A DNA stretch of 9,088 nt. Source: Candidatus Hydrogenedentes bacterium UBA2224. Lineage in GTDB: Bacteria; Hydrogenedentota; Hydrogenedentia; Hydrogenedentales; SLHB01. Under the pieces are notes generated by a model. It did not search any database. It was not told the origin of the DNA and worked only from the letters and a program-made list of their open reading frames with translations. Position numbers and translations under genes: made by a program. This document shows, in pieces, positions 1 through 6,981 of this stretch; positions within the stretch are counted from its first letter, which is position 1, and every line of letters begins with the position of its first letter. Location of the stretch: contig DDYW01000076.1 of the NCBI GenBank assembly GCA_002348185.1, positions 602-9,689 on the forward strand, written 5' to 3'.

Positions 1-468
1 TGGAACGAGGACGAGAAGAAGATCGACTTCTCGCACAATCCCTTCTCGATGCCCCAGGGCGGGCTGGAAGCGCTCGAAACCCTGGACCCCCTCGATGTCC
101 TCGCCTACCAGTACGACATCGTATGCAACGGCGTCGAACTCTCCTCGGGCGCCATTCGAAACCACCAGCCCGAGATCATGATGAAGGCCTTCGAGATCGC
201 CGGCTATCCCCGCGAGGTCGTCGAAGCAAAATTCCCCGCCCTCTGGCGCGCGTTCCATTACGGCGCCCCGCCTCACGGAGGTATCGCGCCCGGATTCGAC
301 CGCATCGTCATGCTCCTGGCCGACGAGCCCAACATCCGCGAGGTCATCGCGTTCCCGCTCAACCAGCGCGCCCAGGACCTCATGATGAACGCGCCCGGCG
401 AGGTCACCCCAAAACAACTCGACGAGCTGCACCTGAAAATCGTCTATCCGCCCGAAGAGAAAAAGTAG
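1..468 (+). CDS. aspS: Aspartyl-tRNA synthetase, C-terminal part (5' truncated by window)
   Basis: This cytoplasmic class II synthetase charges tRNA-Asp with aspartate. The reading frame is open from base 1, so only the last 155 residues are present. Visible landmarks are DFSHNPFSMPQGG near the start, ELSSGAIRNHQ, and class II motif 3 (GGIAPGFDRIVMLL, about bases 277-318) with the ATP-binding Arg at 301-303. The tail NIREVIAFPLNQRAQDLM is characteristic of bacterial AspRS. The NPFSMPQGG and PLNQRAQDLM wording resembles the form I recall from alphaproteobacteria more than the E. coli form (FPKTTAAACLM). Whether it also charges tRNA-Asn cannot be judged without the anticodon-binding domain. The stop is TAG at 466-468. 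Nothing upstream can be seen. Confidence 0.96.
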   Translation, partial: WNEDEKKIDFSHNPFSMPQGGLEALETLDPLDVLAYQYDIVCNGVELSSGAIRNHQPEIMMKAFEIAGYPREVVEAKFPALWRAFHYGAPPHGGIAPGFDRIVMLLADEPNIREVIAFPLNQRAQDLMMNAPGEVTPKQLDELHLKIVYPPEEKK

Positions 469-482
469 CCCGATACCAGCTC

Positions 483-530
483 ATAGGGGCCCATGGGGCT
501 TATGGGTCTTATAGGTCCTATAGGCCCCAT
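483..530. repeat. 9-base-period repeat array with hairpin potential (family A)
   Basis: Just after aspS lie consecutive 9-base units ATGGGGCTT, ATGGGTCTT, ATAGGTCCT and ATAGGCCCC, preceded by a related ATAGGGGCC; consensus roughly ATRGGNCYT. The array is also an inverted repeat: bases 493-506 pair with 517-530 (12 Watson-Crick pairs plus 2 G-U) around a 10-base loop. It could stop transcription leaving aspS, but no T-run follows, so a terminator role is only inferred. Read in frame it would give Gly-x-x triplets, but no start site or coding context supports translation. Confidence 0.75.
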
Positions 531-540
531 TCCCCCGTCG

Positions 541-569
541 TTGATTCCGCCGCCGCGCACGACTACGAT
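541..569 (+). promoter_or_regulatory. Candidate sigma-70-type promoter for the 635-4037 operon
   Basis: TTGATT (541-546) and TACGAT (564-569) are separated by 17 bases; each matches consensus at 4 of 6 positions. The start point would be near 576, giving a leader of about 60 bases. That leader holds a small 6-bp hairpin (579-593) and the AAGGA ribosome site at 621-625. Confidence 0.35.
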
Positions 570-634
570 ACCCTCGCAAACGCCTCTGGCGTTCTGAAAA
601 TGCCGCATAACCTCACACACAAGGATTCGGTGCC

Positions 635-2941
635 ATGCTTGGACTCGTCGTCGGTGCGCTGCTTCTGAACGCGGTGGAACTTCCGATGGGGTCGGCCCCC
701 GAACCCGTTCCCCTGCTCCATTTCCCGGATCGGCTGCACGCCTATGTCTGGCGCAACTGGACGCTGGTCCCCCTCGACCGTATGGCCACCGCGATCGGGG
801 CGAACCCGGAGGAACTGCGCGCCCTGGGCGAGCGCATGGGCCTGACCGACCCGCCCGTCATCACGGAGGACCAGTGGCGCCGCTCGCACATCACCATCCT
901 GCGGCGTAACTGGCAACTCCTCCCTTACGATCAGTTGCTCGCCCTGCTCGGCTGGACGGCGGAGCAGATGGACTATGTCCTCCGCGAAGGCGACGGCCTG
1001 TTCTGGTGGTTCGGCCAGTACAAACCGCGGCTGGACCCCTTGCGCTACGCCCCGCCCACGGAGGCGGCCGCCGCGCGCGCCACCGAAATCGCCCGGCTCA
1101 CGCGCGAGACCTTTCCCGAGGGCCTGCATCATGCAAACGAACCCCTCTTCGCCTTTGTCGAAGAGCTCACCCAATCCCCCCCGCCCGAAACCGCGGCCAA
1201 ACCGGACAGCCTCTTCGCCACCCGGTTCTGCTTCTCGTATTTCGGCGCGTTCCGCGACCCCTTCGTCGAAGGCGCGGATCCCTATCCCGACGGCTACCTC
1301 GCGCGGCTGGCCGCCGCGGGCGTCAACGGGGTCTGGCTTCACGAACCCCTGTACAAGGTCGCGACGTTCCCCTGGGACCCGAGCCTCAGCGAAGGCCGTG
1401 AACAACGCCTCAACGCCTTGCGCGACCTCGTTGCGCGGGCCCGCCGGCACGGCATCGGCATCTACATCTACCTGAACGAACCGCGCCCCATGCCCATCGC
1501 CTTCTTCGACAAACACCCCGAGCTGCGGGGCGTCACCGACATGCAGGTCCAGCCGGGACAGGTCGCCACCCTCTGCACCAGCATCCCCGAAGTGCAAGAC
1601 TACCTCCGCGACAGCGTCGCTTCCCTCTGCCGCGAAGTCCCGGACCTCGCCGGTCTGTTCACCATCACCGCATCGGAGAATTTCACCAACTGCTGGTCCC
1701 ATCACAACGCGGACGAATGCCCCCGCTGCCGTATCCGCACGCCCGAAGAGGTCATTGCCGAAAGCAACACCCTCATCGCCGACGGCATCGCCCGGGCGGG
1801 GACCGGCTGCCGGCTCATCGTCTGGGACTGGGGATGGCGGAACGACTGGGCCGACGGCATCCTTCGCCGCCTGCCCAAACAGGTGGCCTTCATGAGCGTC
1901 AGCGAATGGGACATGCCCATCGCCCGGGGCGGCATTGAGACCCTCATCGGCGAATACTCGCTGTCGGTCATCGGCCCCGGCCCCCGCGCCTCGCGCCACT
2001 GGGCCATCGCGCGGGAATGCGGGCTCGACACGTTCGCCAAGATCCAGGCGGGCACCTCGTGGGAAATCGGTTCGGTGCCCTACGTGCCCGCCATCGAGAA
2101 CATCGCCCGGCACGCCGCCAACCTGCGCGAGGATCCGCCCGGCATCGACGGCCTCATGATGAGTTGGACCCTCGGCGGGTATCCCTCGCCCAACATGGAA
2201 GCCGTCCTCGAGATCGGCCGGCCGGAAAGGCCTTCCGTCGACGAGGCGCTGCTCACCGTGGCCACCCGCCGGTTCGGGGCCGAAGCCGCCCCCATCGTGG
2301 TCCGCGCGTGGAAAGGGTTCAGCGCCGCGTTCACGGAATACCCCTTCTGCGGCAGCGTGCTCTACTCCTCGCCCGTCCACCTGGGCCCCGCCAACCTCCT
2401 CTGGGAATCGCCTACCGGCTACCGCGCCCCCATGACCATGGGATTCGGATGCCCCTTTGACGACCTCCAGACCTGGTGCGGTCCCTACCCCGCCCCGGTG
2501 TTCGCCGCGCAGTTCACCAGGGTCGCCGACGGATTTCAGGAGAACCTGCTGATCCTCAAGTCGGCCCCCACGTCTCCCGCCCTCGAAGACGAAGCGGGGA
2601 TCGCCGAGGCCTGCGCCATCAACTTCCGCAGCATGGCCAACCAGGTCAACTTTGTCCTTGCCCGCGACGAACTCGCCGCGCTCGCCGCAAACCCGCCTCA
2701 GGCCGGAACCGCCGAAACGGCCACCGGACTGCTCGACCGGCTCGACGCCCTCCTGCGCGATGAACTGGCCCTCGCCGTCCGGCTCCGCGCTCTGCAGGCC
2801 CGCGATTCCCGCATCGGGTTCGAGGCCGCCTGCCAATACTTCTACGTGTCCGCCGACCTCGGCGAAAAGGTCCTCAACTGCCACGACCTGCTCCACCGCT
2901 GGCTCCCCGAACAACGCGAGAAGTTCCGGGGCCGCACCTGA
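635..2941 (+). CDS. Predicted TIM-barrel, glycosidase-like protein with duplicated N-terminal module
   Basis: A 768-residue protein of unassigned function. Residues 29-127 carry two copies of a helical module: WRNWTLVPLDRMATAIGAN (39-57) and RRNWQLLPYDQLLALLGWT (90-108), sharing R-N-W, L, P, D, G and a later Glu. The phrase HFPDRLHAYVWRNW recalls an uncharacterised family of carbohydrate-active-like proteins known to me only from memory. From about residue 200 onward the alternation of strands and helices suggests a TIM barrel: GVWLHEPLYK, GIGIYIYLNEP (273-283), TASENFTNCW (345-354) followed by CPRC (362-365), VWDWGW (396-401), SEWDMP (423-428) and SWTLGGYPSPN. Glu348 and Glu424 are candidate catalytic acids by position only. 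The C-terminal third is helical. The start at 635 has AAGGA nine bases upstream. The first 17 residues are hydrophobic but lack a basic n-region, so secretion is doubtful; Met18 (base 686) is an alternative start. It is first of three closely spaced genes. Confidence 0.8.
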   Translation: MLGLVVGALLLNAVELPMGSAPEPVPLLHFPDRLHAYVWRNWTLVPLDRMATAIGANPEELRALGERMGLTDPPVITEDQWRRSHITILRRNWQLLPYDQLLALLGWTAEQMDYVLREGDGLFWWFGQYKPRLDPLRYAPPTEAAAARATEIARLTRETFPEGLHHANEPLFAFVEELTQSPPPETAAKPDSLFATRFCFSYFGAFRDPFVEGADPYPDGYLARLAAAGVNGVWLHEPLYKVATFPWDPSLSEGREQRLNALRDLVARARRHGIGIYIYLNEPRPMPIAFFDKHPELRGVTDMQVQPGQVATLCTSIPEVQDYLRDSVASLCREVPDLAGLFTITASENFTNCWSHHNADECPRCRIRTPEEVIAESNTLIADGIARAGTGCRLIVWDWGWRNDWADGILRRLPKQVAFMSVSEWDMPIARGGIETLIGEYSLSVIGPGPRASRHWAIARECGLDTFAKIQAGTSWEIGSVPYVPAIENIARHAANLREDPPGIDGLMMSWTLGGYPSPNMEAVLEIGRPERPSVDEALLTVATRRFGAEAAPIVVRAWKGFSAAFTEYPFCGSVLYSSPVHLGPANLLWESPTGYRAPMTMGFGCPFDDLQTWCGPYPAPVFAAQFTRVADGFQENLLILKSAPTSPALEDEAGIAEACAINFRSMANQVNFVLARDELAALAANPPQAGTAETATGLLDRLDALLRDELALAVRLRALQARDSRIGFEAACQYFYVSADLGEKVLNCHDLLHRWLPEQREKFRGRT

Positions 2942-2962
2942 CGGCCGGGCGAGAGAATGTGT

Positions 2963-3289
2963 ATGCCCTTTCGCGACGATGAACTCGAGATCAGCTTCTA
3001 CAAGAGCCGCGGCCCCGGCGGACAGAAGAAGAATGTCACCGAGTCGGCCGTGCGGGTGCGCCACATCCCCACTGGCATTGTCGTGACCGCCACCGAATCC
3101 CGTTCGCAGCACCGCAATAAGGCCGCCGCGCTGGAAGAGCTCGAACGCCGCCTGGCCGTACGCAGGCGCCGCCGAAAACCGCGCGTCGTCACCAAACCCT
3201 CCGCCGCGGCGCGCAGGCGGCGCGTCGATACCAAGCGCAAACTGGCCGAGAAAAAAGAACTCCGCCGCGCGCCGGAAAAGGACGCATGA
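2963..3289 (+). CDS. RF-1-domain ribosome-rescue peptidyl-tRNA hydrolase (ArfB/MTRFR-like)
   Basis: This 108-residue protein holds the release-factor catalytic domain alone: SRGPGGQKKNVTESAVRVRH has the universal GGQ at residues 19-21, followed by IPTGIVV and a strongly basic tail rich in Arg and Lys. Stand-alone GGQ proteins with a basic tail (ArfB/YaeJ, mitochondrial MTRFR/C12orf65) release peptides from stalled ribosomes, with the tail lying in the empty mRNA channel; function here is by family. It lacks the codon-recognition domains of RF1 and RF2. The residue after Q is Lys, where ArfB usually has His. I prefer the ATG at 2963 over the one at 2957: purine-rich GAGAGA at 2951-2956 sits six bases before 2963 but abuts 2957. 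It starts 21 bases after the TIM-barrel gene and 19 bases precede the methyltransferase gene, so all three are probably cotranscribed. Confidence 0.9.
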   Translation: MPFRDDELEISFYKSRGPGGQKKNVTESAVRVRHIPTGIVVTATESRSQHRNKAAALEELERRLAVRRRRRKPRVVTKPSAAARRRRVDTKRKLAEKKELRRAPEKDA

Positions 3290-3308
3290 TCATGCGGAAT
3301 CGAGCGCC

Positions 3309-4037
3309 ATGGGCGAGATAGTCTTCGGAAACAACGCCGTGAGCGAGGCCCTGCGCGCGCACGGGCGCGTCAACCGCCTCTACATCGCTAAAGATGCCAA
3401 GGTGCGCGACAGACAGGCCCTGGTCGACCTCGCCCGCACCCAGGGCATCCCCTACGACTTCGTACCCCTCGCCAAGCTCAACGAGCTCGCCAATTCACAC
3501 GACCATCAGGGCGTGGTCGCGAGCATCAGCCCCGTCGCCTATGCCGAGCTGGACGCCTTCCTCGCATCGTGCCCGCCACAGGCAACGGTACTGGCCCTCG
3601 ACGGCGTCCAGCACCCGAAAAACCTGGGCATGCTGATTCGCACCGCCGTCGGGGCCGGCTGCAGCGCCCTGGTCCTCGCCGCGCGCGGAGGCGCGCTGCT
3701 CGACGAGTCGGTGGTCCGCGCCAGCGCAGGCGCCGTCTTTCATCTGCCCGTCATCGCGGCCACGAAACTCCCTGATGCCCTCCGGCGTATGCAGCAGGCC
3801 GGGTTCTGGGTGTACGGCATGCATCCCGGCGGGCACGAGTCCGTCTTTTCGGTCTCCTGGCCGGACCGCTGCGTCCTCGTGATGGGCAATGAAACCAAAG
3901 GCATGCGGGGCCCCGTGCAGAAATGCTGCGACGCCCTCGTGCGGATCCCCCTTGCCCGCGAGCTGGACAGTCTGAACGTCGCCGTGGCGGCAGGAATCGC
4001 CCTCTTCCAGGTCGCGGCGGCCCGCCCTCGCGCCTGA
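3309..4037 (+). CDS. rlmB: SpoU/TrmH-family 2'-O-ribose methyltransferase, RlmB type
   Basis: This SAM-dependent RNA 2'-O-methyltransferase has the trefoil-knot (SPOUT) fold. RlmB modifies G2251 in the 23S rRNA peptidyl-transferase region; that exact target is inferred. Residues 3-78 (IVFGNNAVSEAL through HQGVVASI) match the SpoU substrate-binding domain that separates RlmB from the shorter TrmH/TrmL forms. Motif 1 is DGVQHPKNLGMLIRTA (98-113) with Asn105 and Arg111; motif 2 is VMGNETKGMR (191-200) followed by IPL; motif 3 is LDSLNVAVAAGIALF (219-233) with Asn223. The usual Asp before Pro in motif 1 is His102, a minor departure. Length (242) is normal. The ATG at 3309 has GGAA nine bases upstream; the ATG at 3292 is in another frame and stops after nine codons. 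It is the last gene of the apparent three-gene operon. Confidence 0.92.
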   Translation: MGEIVFGNNAVSEALRAHGRVNRLYIAKDAKVRDRQALVDLARTQGIPYDFVPLAKLNELANSHDHQGVVASISPVAYAELDAFLASCPPQATVLALDGVQHPKNLGMLIRTAVGAGCSALVLAARGGALLDESVVRASAGAVFHLPVIAATKLPDALRRMQQAGFWVYGMHPGGHESVFSVSWPDRCVLVMGNETKGMRGPVQKCCDALVRIPLARELDSLNVAVAAGIALFQVAAARPRA

Positions 4038-4051
4038 ACCGGCCCCGGTCA
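4035..4051. other. Short palindrome spanning both stop codons of convergent genes
   Basis: The 11 bases between the convergent methyltransferase and zinc-ribbon genes, together with both stop codons (TGA 4035-4037 and, on the other strand, 4049-4051), form TGAACCGGCCCCGGTCA. ACCGG (4038-4042) can pair with CCGGT (4045-4049). It may help separate the two transcripts, but the loop is only two bases in the perfect pairing and there is no T-run, so I do not call it a terminator. Confidence 0.35.
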
Positions 4052-4480
4052 GCCGAAGTACTTCTTGAAATACCGGGGCTCGTCGATGCGGTGCAGTTCG
4101 AACTTCCGGAACCGGGCTACGTCTTCATCCGTGATCGGCCGGTCGCGCCCGTCTTCCTCCGGCACGGCGCCGCGCCCCCGGCGGCGGACCTTCCGGTCTC
4201 CGAAAGCAATGGGCAGGCCGGCGTCCGTGAAATCCCAGTTCACCACCTCCGAGAAGAGCTCCGGAGGCAGACACTCCTCCACAATCTCGGCAATGTGGTT
4301 GCGCCGCTCCTCTTTCGTGCCGTTCCGCAGCACCTCGCGGTTCAGGGGAATGGCCTTCCCCCGGAAGAGCACCACCAGTTCGTGGCACTCGGGACACGGA
4401 AGCATCACCACCACATCCCGCGGAATCCGGGTTGTCACGATGCGCGTCTTACCGCAATGGGGACAGGTGACTTCGCTCAT
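4049..4480 (-). CDS. Zinc-ribbon protein of unknown function
   Basis: I do not recognise this 143-residue family. The N-terminus has a two-knuckle zinc ribbon, CPHC (6-9) and CPEC (29-32), with a 19-residue spacer. A mixed middle region has the acidic helix NHIAEIVEECLPPELFSEVV, and the C-terminus, ITDEDVARFRKFELHRIDEP then RYFKKYFG, looks compact and probably conserved. No signal peptide or membrane segment is seen, so it is probably cytoplasmic. A nucleic-acid or protein adaptor role would be a guess. The ATG at 4480 follows a purine-rich AAAGAGAA and a near-consensus promoter lies about 45 bases upstream, so it is transcribed independently of the kinase gene behind it. Confidence 0.85.
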   Translation of the reverse strand: MSEVTCPHCGKTRIVTTRIPRDVVVMLPCPECHELVVLFRGKAIPLNREVLRNGTKEERRNHIAEIVEECLPPELFSEVVNWDFTDAGLPIAFGDRKVRRRGRGAVPEEDGRDRPITDEDVARFRKFELHRIDEPRYFKKYFG

Positions 4481-4524
4481 AAGATTCTCTTTGAGGTCAA
4501 TGGGGGTTCAGCCAGCTCGCCTCT

Positions 4525-4554
4525 ATTGTATGCCCGCCGCTACGAACCTGTCAA
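4525..4554 (-). promoter_or_regulatory. Near-consensus sigma-70 promoter for the zinc-ribbon gene
   Basis: Read on the minus strand, TTGACA (4554-4549) is a perfect -35 box and TACAAT (4530-4525) matches the -10 box at 5 of 6, with an 18-base spacer. Transcription would start near 4518, giving a leader of about 38 bases. It is the best promoter in the window and implies strong housekeeping-type expression. Confidence 0.7.
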
Positions 4555-4576
4555 ACAGCGAACGCCGAAATCGTTG

Positions 4577-4605
4577 AAAAAACACCGGAAAACCCGCTTT
4601 CCCCG
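4577..4605 (-). terminator. Probable intrinsic terminator after the kinase gene
   Basis: On the minus strand, 17 bases past the kinase stop, GGGGAAA (4604-4598) can fold with TTTTCC (4592-4587) over a GCGGG loop, including one G-U pair. After a four-base gap comes a run of six T (4582-4577). The stem is short, but the T-run in GC-rich DNA and the position between two co-directional genes favour a real terminator. Confidence 0.5.
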
Positions 4606-4621
4606 TTCGGGCGCCACGAAC

Positions 4622-6691
4622 TCAGCGCAACAATTCGTCCAGGGTCTCCGAATCCGCGGGAAAGGGCAGGACGCACCGGAACCCAATCAGCGGGCTGGAC
4701 TCGTCGAACCAGGCGCTTCGGCGCTCCGTCAGGGACGTCCGCTCGTCGGTATAACTGCCGCCGCGCACGGCCAGGGCCGACCCAAACCAGATCGCCTCAA
4801 GCGCCTGTTCGGCCACGGAAGGGTCGTACGGGCTGACAAACAGGCTTCGTGTCCATTCCATGACATTGCCCGCGAGGTCCCGGCAGCCAAACGGGGAGGT
4901 GTCGAGCTCAAAAATGCCCACCGGCGCAGCGCCCGGATAGCCGTCGGCTTCTCCGGCCGCACTCGCGGCCCCCGGACTCCACTCCGCCCCCCACGGATAG
5001 GGCCGCGGGGTCCCTGGACCGCCGCAGGCCGCCCGCGCCCATTGTGCCTCTGTCGGCAGCGAACACATGCCCCACGGCGCGGGCTGGGTGCGGGCCGCGT
5101 ACGCGAGCGCGTCGTAGAACGTGACCCCCACCACGGGCGAAAGCAGGATCTCTTCGGTGAGCCGCGCCGCGCCAAGATAATCGGGCATGGGCCAGGGGTT
5201 GGCCGTGTCGAGCGCGAACGCCCGGAACTGCCCGTTGGTCACCTCGTGCTTGTCAATAAAAAAGCCGTCCACAAATACCGGGCCGGCGCCCCGCTCCACC
5301 ACCGTCTCCCCCGGAGGCACGAATACCATCCCCTGGGGACAGAGCACGGGGCCCAGATAACATTCCAGCGCAAACCAACCCGCCCGAAACGCATCCGCCT
5401 CCCGCCGCGCCGCAAGTCCCTGCGCCTGTTCCCAAAAGGCCCCGCCCTCGGCGACAAACCCCGCCGTGCCCTCCGCGCCCGCCGCCAGCTCGCGCGCGCG
5501 GTGTACCCGCGCGGTCAGCTCATCAAAGGCCAGCGCGAACGGGTCCTCCCGCGGGACCGCTGACGACGCCTCTTCGGCGGCGCCGGCCGCTTCTCCGGAC
5601 TCAAGACGCTCCAGTCGCCATACGCCGAGCGCCGCGACCGCCAGCACCAGGGCCGCCAGCACGCCGCCCCCGATTCTCCGCAGGATCGACGCGCCCCGCG
5701 CCGCCGGCACCACGGGAAGCTCGAATTCGGGAATCTCGATTCCCGAACTGCTCTCCACCGAATCGAGCAAACGCTGCAGTTCCACGCGCAGCTCCCCGGC
5801 GTTCTGGTACCGGTCGTCCGGCTCGAGCGCCAGGCATTTCGAGACCACCGCATCCAGCGCGGGCGGGGTTTCCCGGCGAATCTCCGAAGGCTGGCGCGCC
5901 AGCCCCGTCGGAACATTGCCCGTCAGCAACTCATACAGCATCGCCCCCAGCGCATAGATGTCCGACCGGTGATCCACGCTGCTGCTGTCCTTCAATTGCT
6001 CGGGCGACATGTATTTCGGCGTGCCCATCACCATCTGCGCCGACGTCAGCTGCACACTGGATTTCAGTTTCGAGATCCCGAAATCCATCAGTTTCACTTT
6101 GCCCTCGGGCGTGATCATCACGTTCTCGGGCTTCAGATCGCGGTGCACGGTGAACTTGTGCGCAAACTCCAGCGCCGCGCTCAACTGAATCATCAGCCGC
6201 AACGCGTACGAAACCGGCATCCGCTGCCCCGGCGGGATCGAATCCAGCCACTCGCGCAGCGAACGGCCCTGCACATACTCCATCGAAATGTAAACGACCG
6301 TTCCCGCCATGCCGATGTCATGCACGCGGATGATGTTTGGATGCGAAAGCTGCCGCGCGATGCGCGCTTCATTAAAAAACCGGTCCACCACGTGCCGGTC
6401 GTTGGTGAACTTCGGAAGCAGAGTCTTCAGCGCCACATCTTCGTCAAGCGTGTTGTCGCGCACCTTGTAGATGCAGCCCATGCCGCCGCGCCCGATCATG
6501 TCGATCACGGTATAGCGGTTCGCCACCACCTGGCCGCGATGAAACGTCGAGACCGCGGCTTTGCCGCTGCCCTCCCCCGCGCCCGTGCTCCCCGCCGCTC
6601 CAGGAAGCCGCGTGCCGCAGCGGACACACATCTGGTGGCCCGACGGGTATGCCGAACCGCATTTCGGGCATTTTGTCTGCGCTTCAGCCAT
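4622..6691 (-). CDS. Zinc-ribbon Ser/Thr protein kinase, transmembrane, with degenerate FGE-like C-terminal domain
   Basis: This 689-residue membrane protein kinase has four parts. Residues 8-25 form a double-CxxC zinc ribbon (C8, C11, C22, C25). Residues 60-310 are a complete Hanks-type kinase: glycine loop GRGGMG (67-72), Lys89, Glu108, HRDLKPEN (183-190) with catalytic Asp185, DFG (203-205), and SPE (229-231) ending an activation loop with candidate phospho-sites Thr216 and Ser217. A hydrophobic helix at about 340-358 spans the membrane. Residues about 450-675 resemble the formylglycine-generating enzyme/SUMF1 domain (GMVFVPPGE, DKHEVTNGQF, LPTEAQWARAA, DLAGNVMEW, VRGGSY, GFRC). The two catalytic cysteines that follow GGS in true FGE are Asp649 and Leu654 here, so oxidation of sulfatases is unlikely; binding is more probable. 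The kinase should face the cytoplasm and the FGE-like part the outside. The ATG at 6691 has GGAG four bases upstream. The frame runs on to 7090 but only through repeat DNA. Confidence 0.93.
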   Translation of the reverse strand: MAEAQTKCPKCGSAYPSGHQMCVRCGTRLPGAAGSTGAGEGSGKAAVSTFHRGQVVANRYTVIDMIGRGGMGCIYKVRDNTLDEDVALKTLLPKFTNDRHVVDRFFNEARIARQLSHPNIIRVHDIGMAGTVVYISMEYVQGRSLREWLDSIPPGQRMPVSYALRLMIQLSAALEFAHKFTVHRDLKPENVMITPEGKVKLMDFGISKLKSSVQLTSAQMVMGTPKYMSPEQLKDSSSVDHRSDIYALGAMLYELLTGNVPTGLARQPSEIRRETPPALDAVVSKCLALEPDDRYQNAGELRVELQRLLDSVESSSGIEIPEFELPVVPAARGASILRRIGGGVLAALVLAVAALGVWRLERLESGEAAGAAEEASSAVPREDPFALAFDELTARVHRARELAAGAEGTAGFVAEGGAFWEQAQGLAARREADAFRAGWFALECYLGPVLCPQGMVFVPPGETVVERGAGPVFVDGFFIDKHEVTNGQFRAFALDTANPWPMPDYLGAARLTEEILLSPVVGVTFYDALAYAARTQPAPWGMCSLPTEAQWARAACGGPGTPRPYPWGAEWSPGAASAAGEADGYPGAAPVGIFELDTSPFGCRDLAGNVMEWTRSLFVSPYDPSVAEQALEAIWFGSALAVRGGSYTDERTSLTERRSAWFDESSPLIGFRCVLPFPADSETLDELLR

Positions 6692-6745
6692 GATGCTCCG
6701 TAGCTGTGCCGCTTCCGCGGCCACGCGTCTGCCAGTTCCCCCCAA

Positions 6746-6774
6746 ATCGTACCTTGCCCGCGGTCTCCACGCAA
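6746..6774 (-). promoter_or_regulatory. Candidate promoter for the kinase gene
   Basis: On the minus strand, TTGCGT (6774-6769) and TACGAT (6751-6746) are separated by 17 bases. The -10 box is identical to that proposed at 564-569; the -35 box matches only its first three positions. The leader would be about 48 bases. Confidence 0.35.
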
Positions 6775-6807
6775 CCCGGCGCTTCCCCGCCCCAGTCGCC
6801 GGGTACG

Positions 6808-6829
6808 CACGACGTACATGCGGTTGCCG
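6808..6829 (+). repeat. Diverged direct repeat X, copy 1
   Basis: These 22 bases (consensus start CACGACGYACATSCGG) match copy 2 at 7222-7243 at 20 of 22 positions, in the same orientation and 414 bases away. Similarity may extend a few bases to the left with a small gap. The copy lies 6 bases outside the first 9-base array. Confidence 0.6.
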
Positions 6830-6835
6830 TGGTCT

Positions 6836-6889
6836 GTGGACTTGATGGACGGCATGGACGAGATGGATCGGATGGACTTGATGGACGCC
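6836..6889 (+). repeat. 9-base-period ATGGACNNN array (family B, copy 1)
   Basis: Six exact 9-base steps start at 6836, 6845, 6854, 6863, 6872 and 6881. The first unit is GTGGACTTG; the others are ATGGAC (ATGGAT at 6863) plus three variable bases. The same motif appears inverted at 7152-7196, with its GTGGAC-type unit again on the outer side. Read in frame the array would give Met-Asp-x repeats, but no start site supports translation. Confidence 0.85.
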
Positions 6890-6949
6890 CCGGCCCTTAA
6901 CAACGCAGCAAGAGCCGAGCCCGCGGGCGCAGCCCATAAATCTGGCATC

Positions 6950-6967
6950 GTCGTTCTTCCGAACGAC
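6950..6967. repeat. Perfect 7-bp hairpin
   Basis: GTCGTTC (6950-6956) and GAACGAC (6961-6967) are perfect inverted copies around a TTCC loop. A separate 10-base palindrome, GCCCGCGGGC, lies at 6919-6928. No T-run follows, so this is listed as a structural repeat, not a terminator. Confidence 0.55.
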
Positions 6968-6981
6968 ACCGCAGTCGAGTT

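Noticed and set aside
483..528. Collagen-like Gly-x-x peptide from the array after aspS
   Set aside because: It covers only about 15 codons with no start site and no coding continuity on either side. The period of 9 explains the pattern.
579..593. Terminator after aspS (AACGCC-TCT-GGCGTT)
   Set aside because: It is only 6 bp, with no T-run, and it lies just downstream of the candidate promoter for the next gene, so it fits a leader hairpin better.
563..3112. 849-codon open frame on the minus strand opposite the TIM-barrel gene
   Set aside because: It is a shadow of GC-rich coding DNA: its translation has no recognisable domain, it overlaps three supported features, and the + strand gene has a ribosome site and family-like motifs.
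3923..5563. 546-codon + strand open frame
   Set aside because: It overlaps the RlmB, zinc-ribbon and kinase genes antisense or out of frame. Its translation is Arg/Pro-rich low-complexity sequence with no domain.
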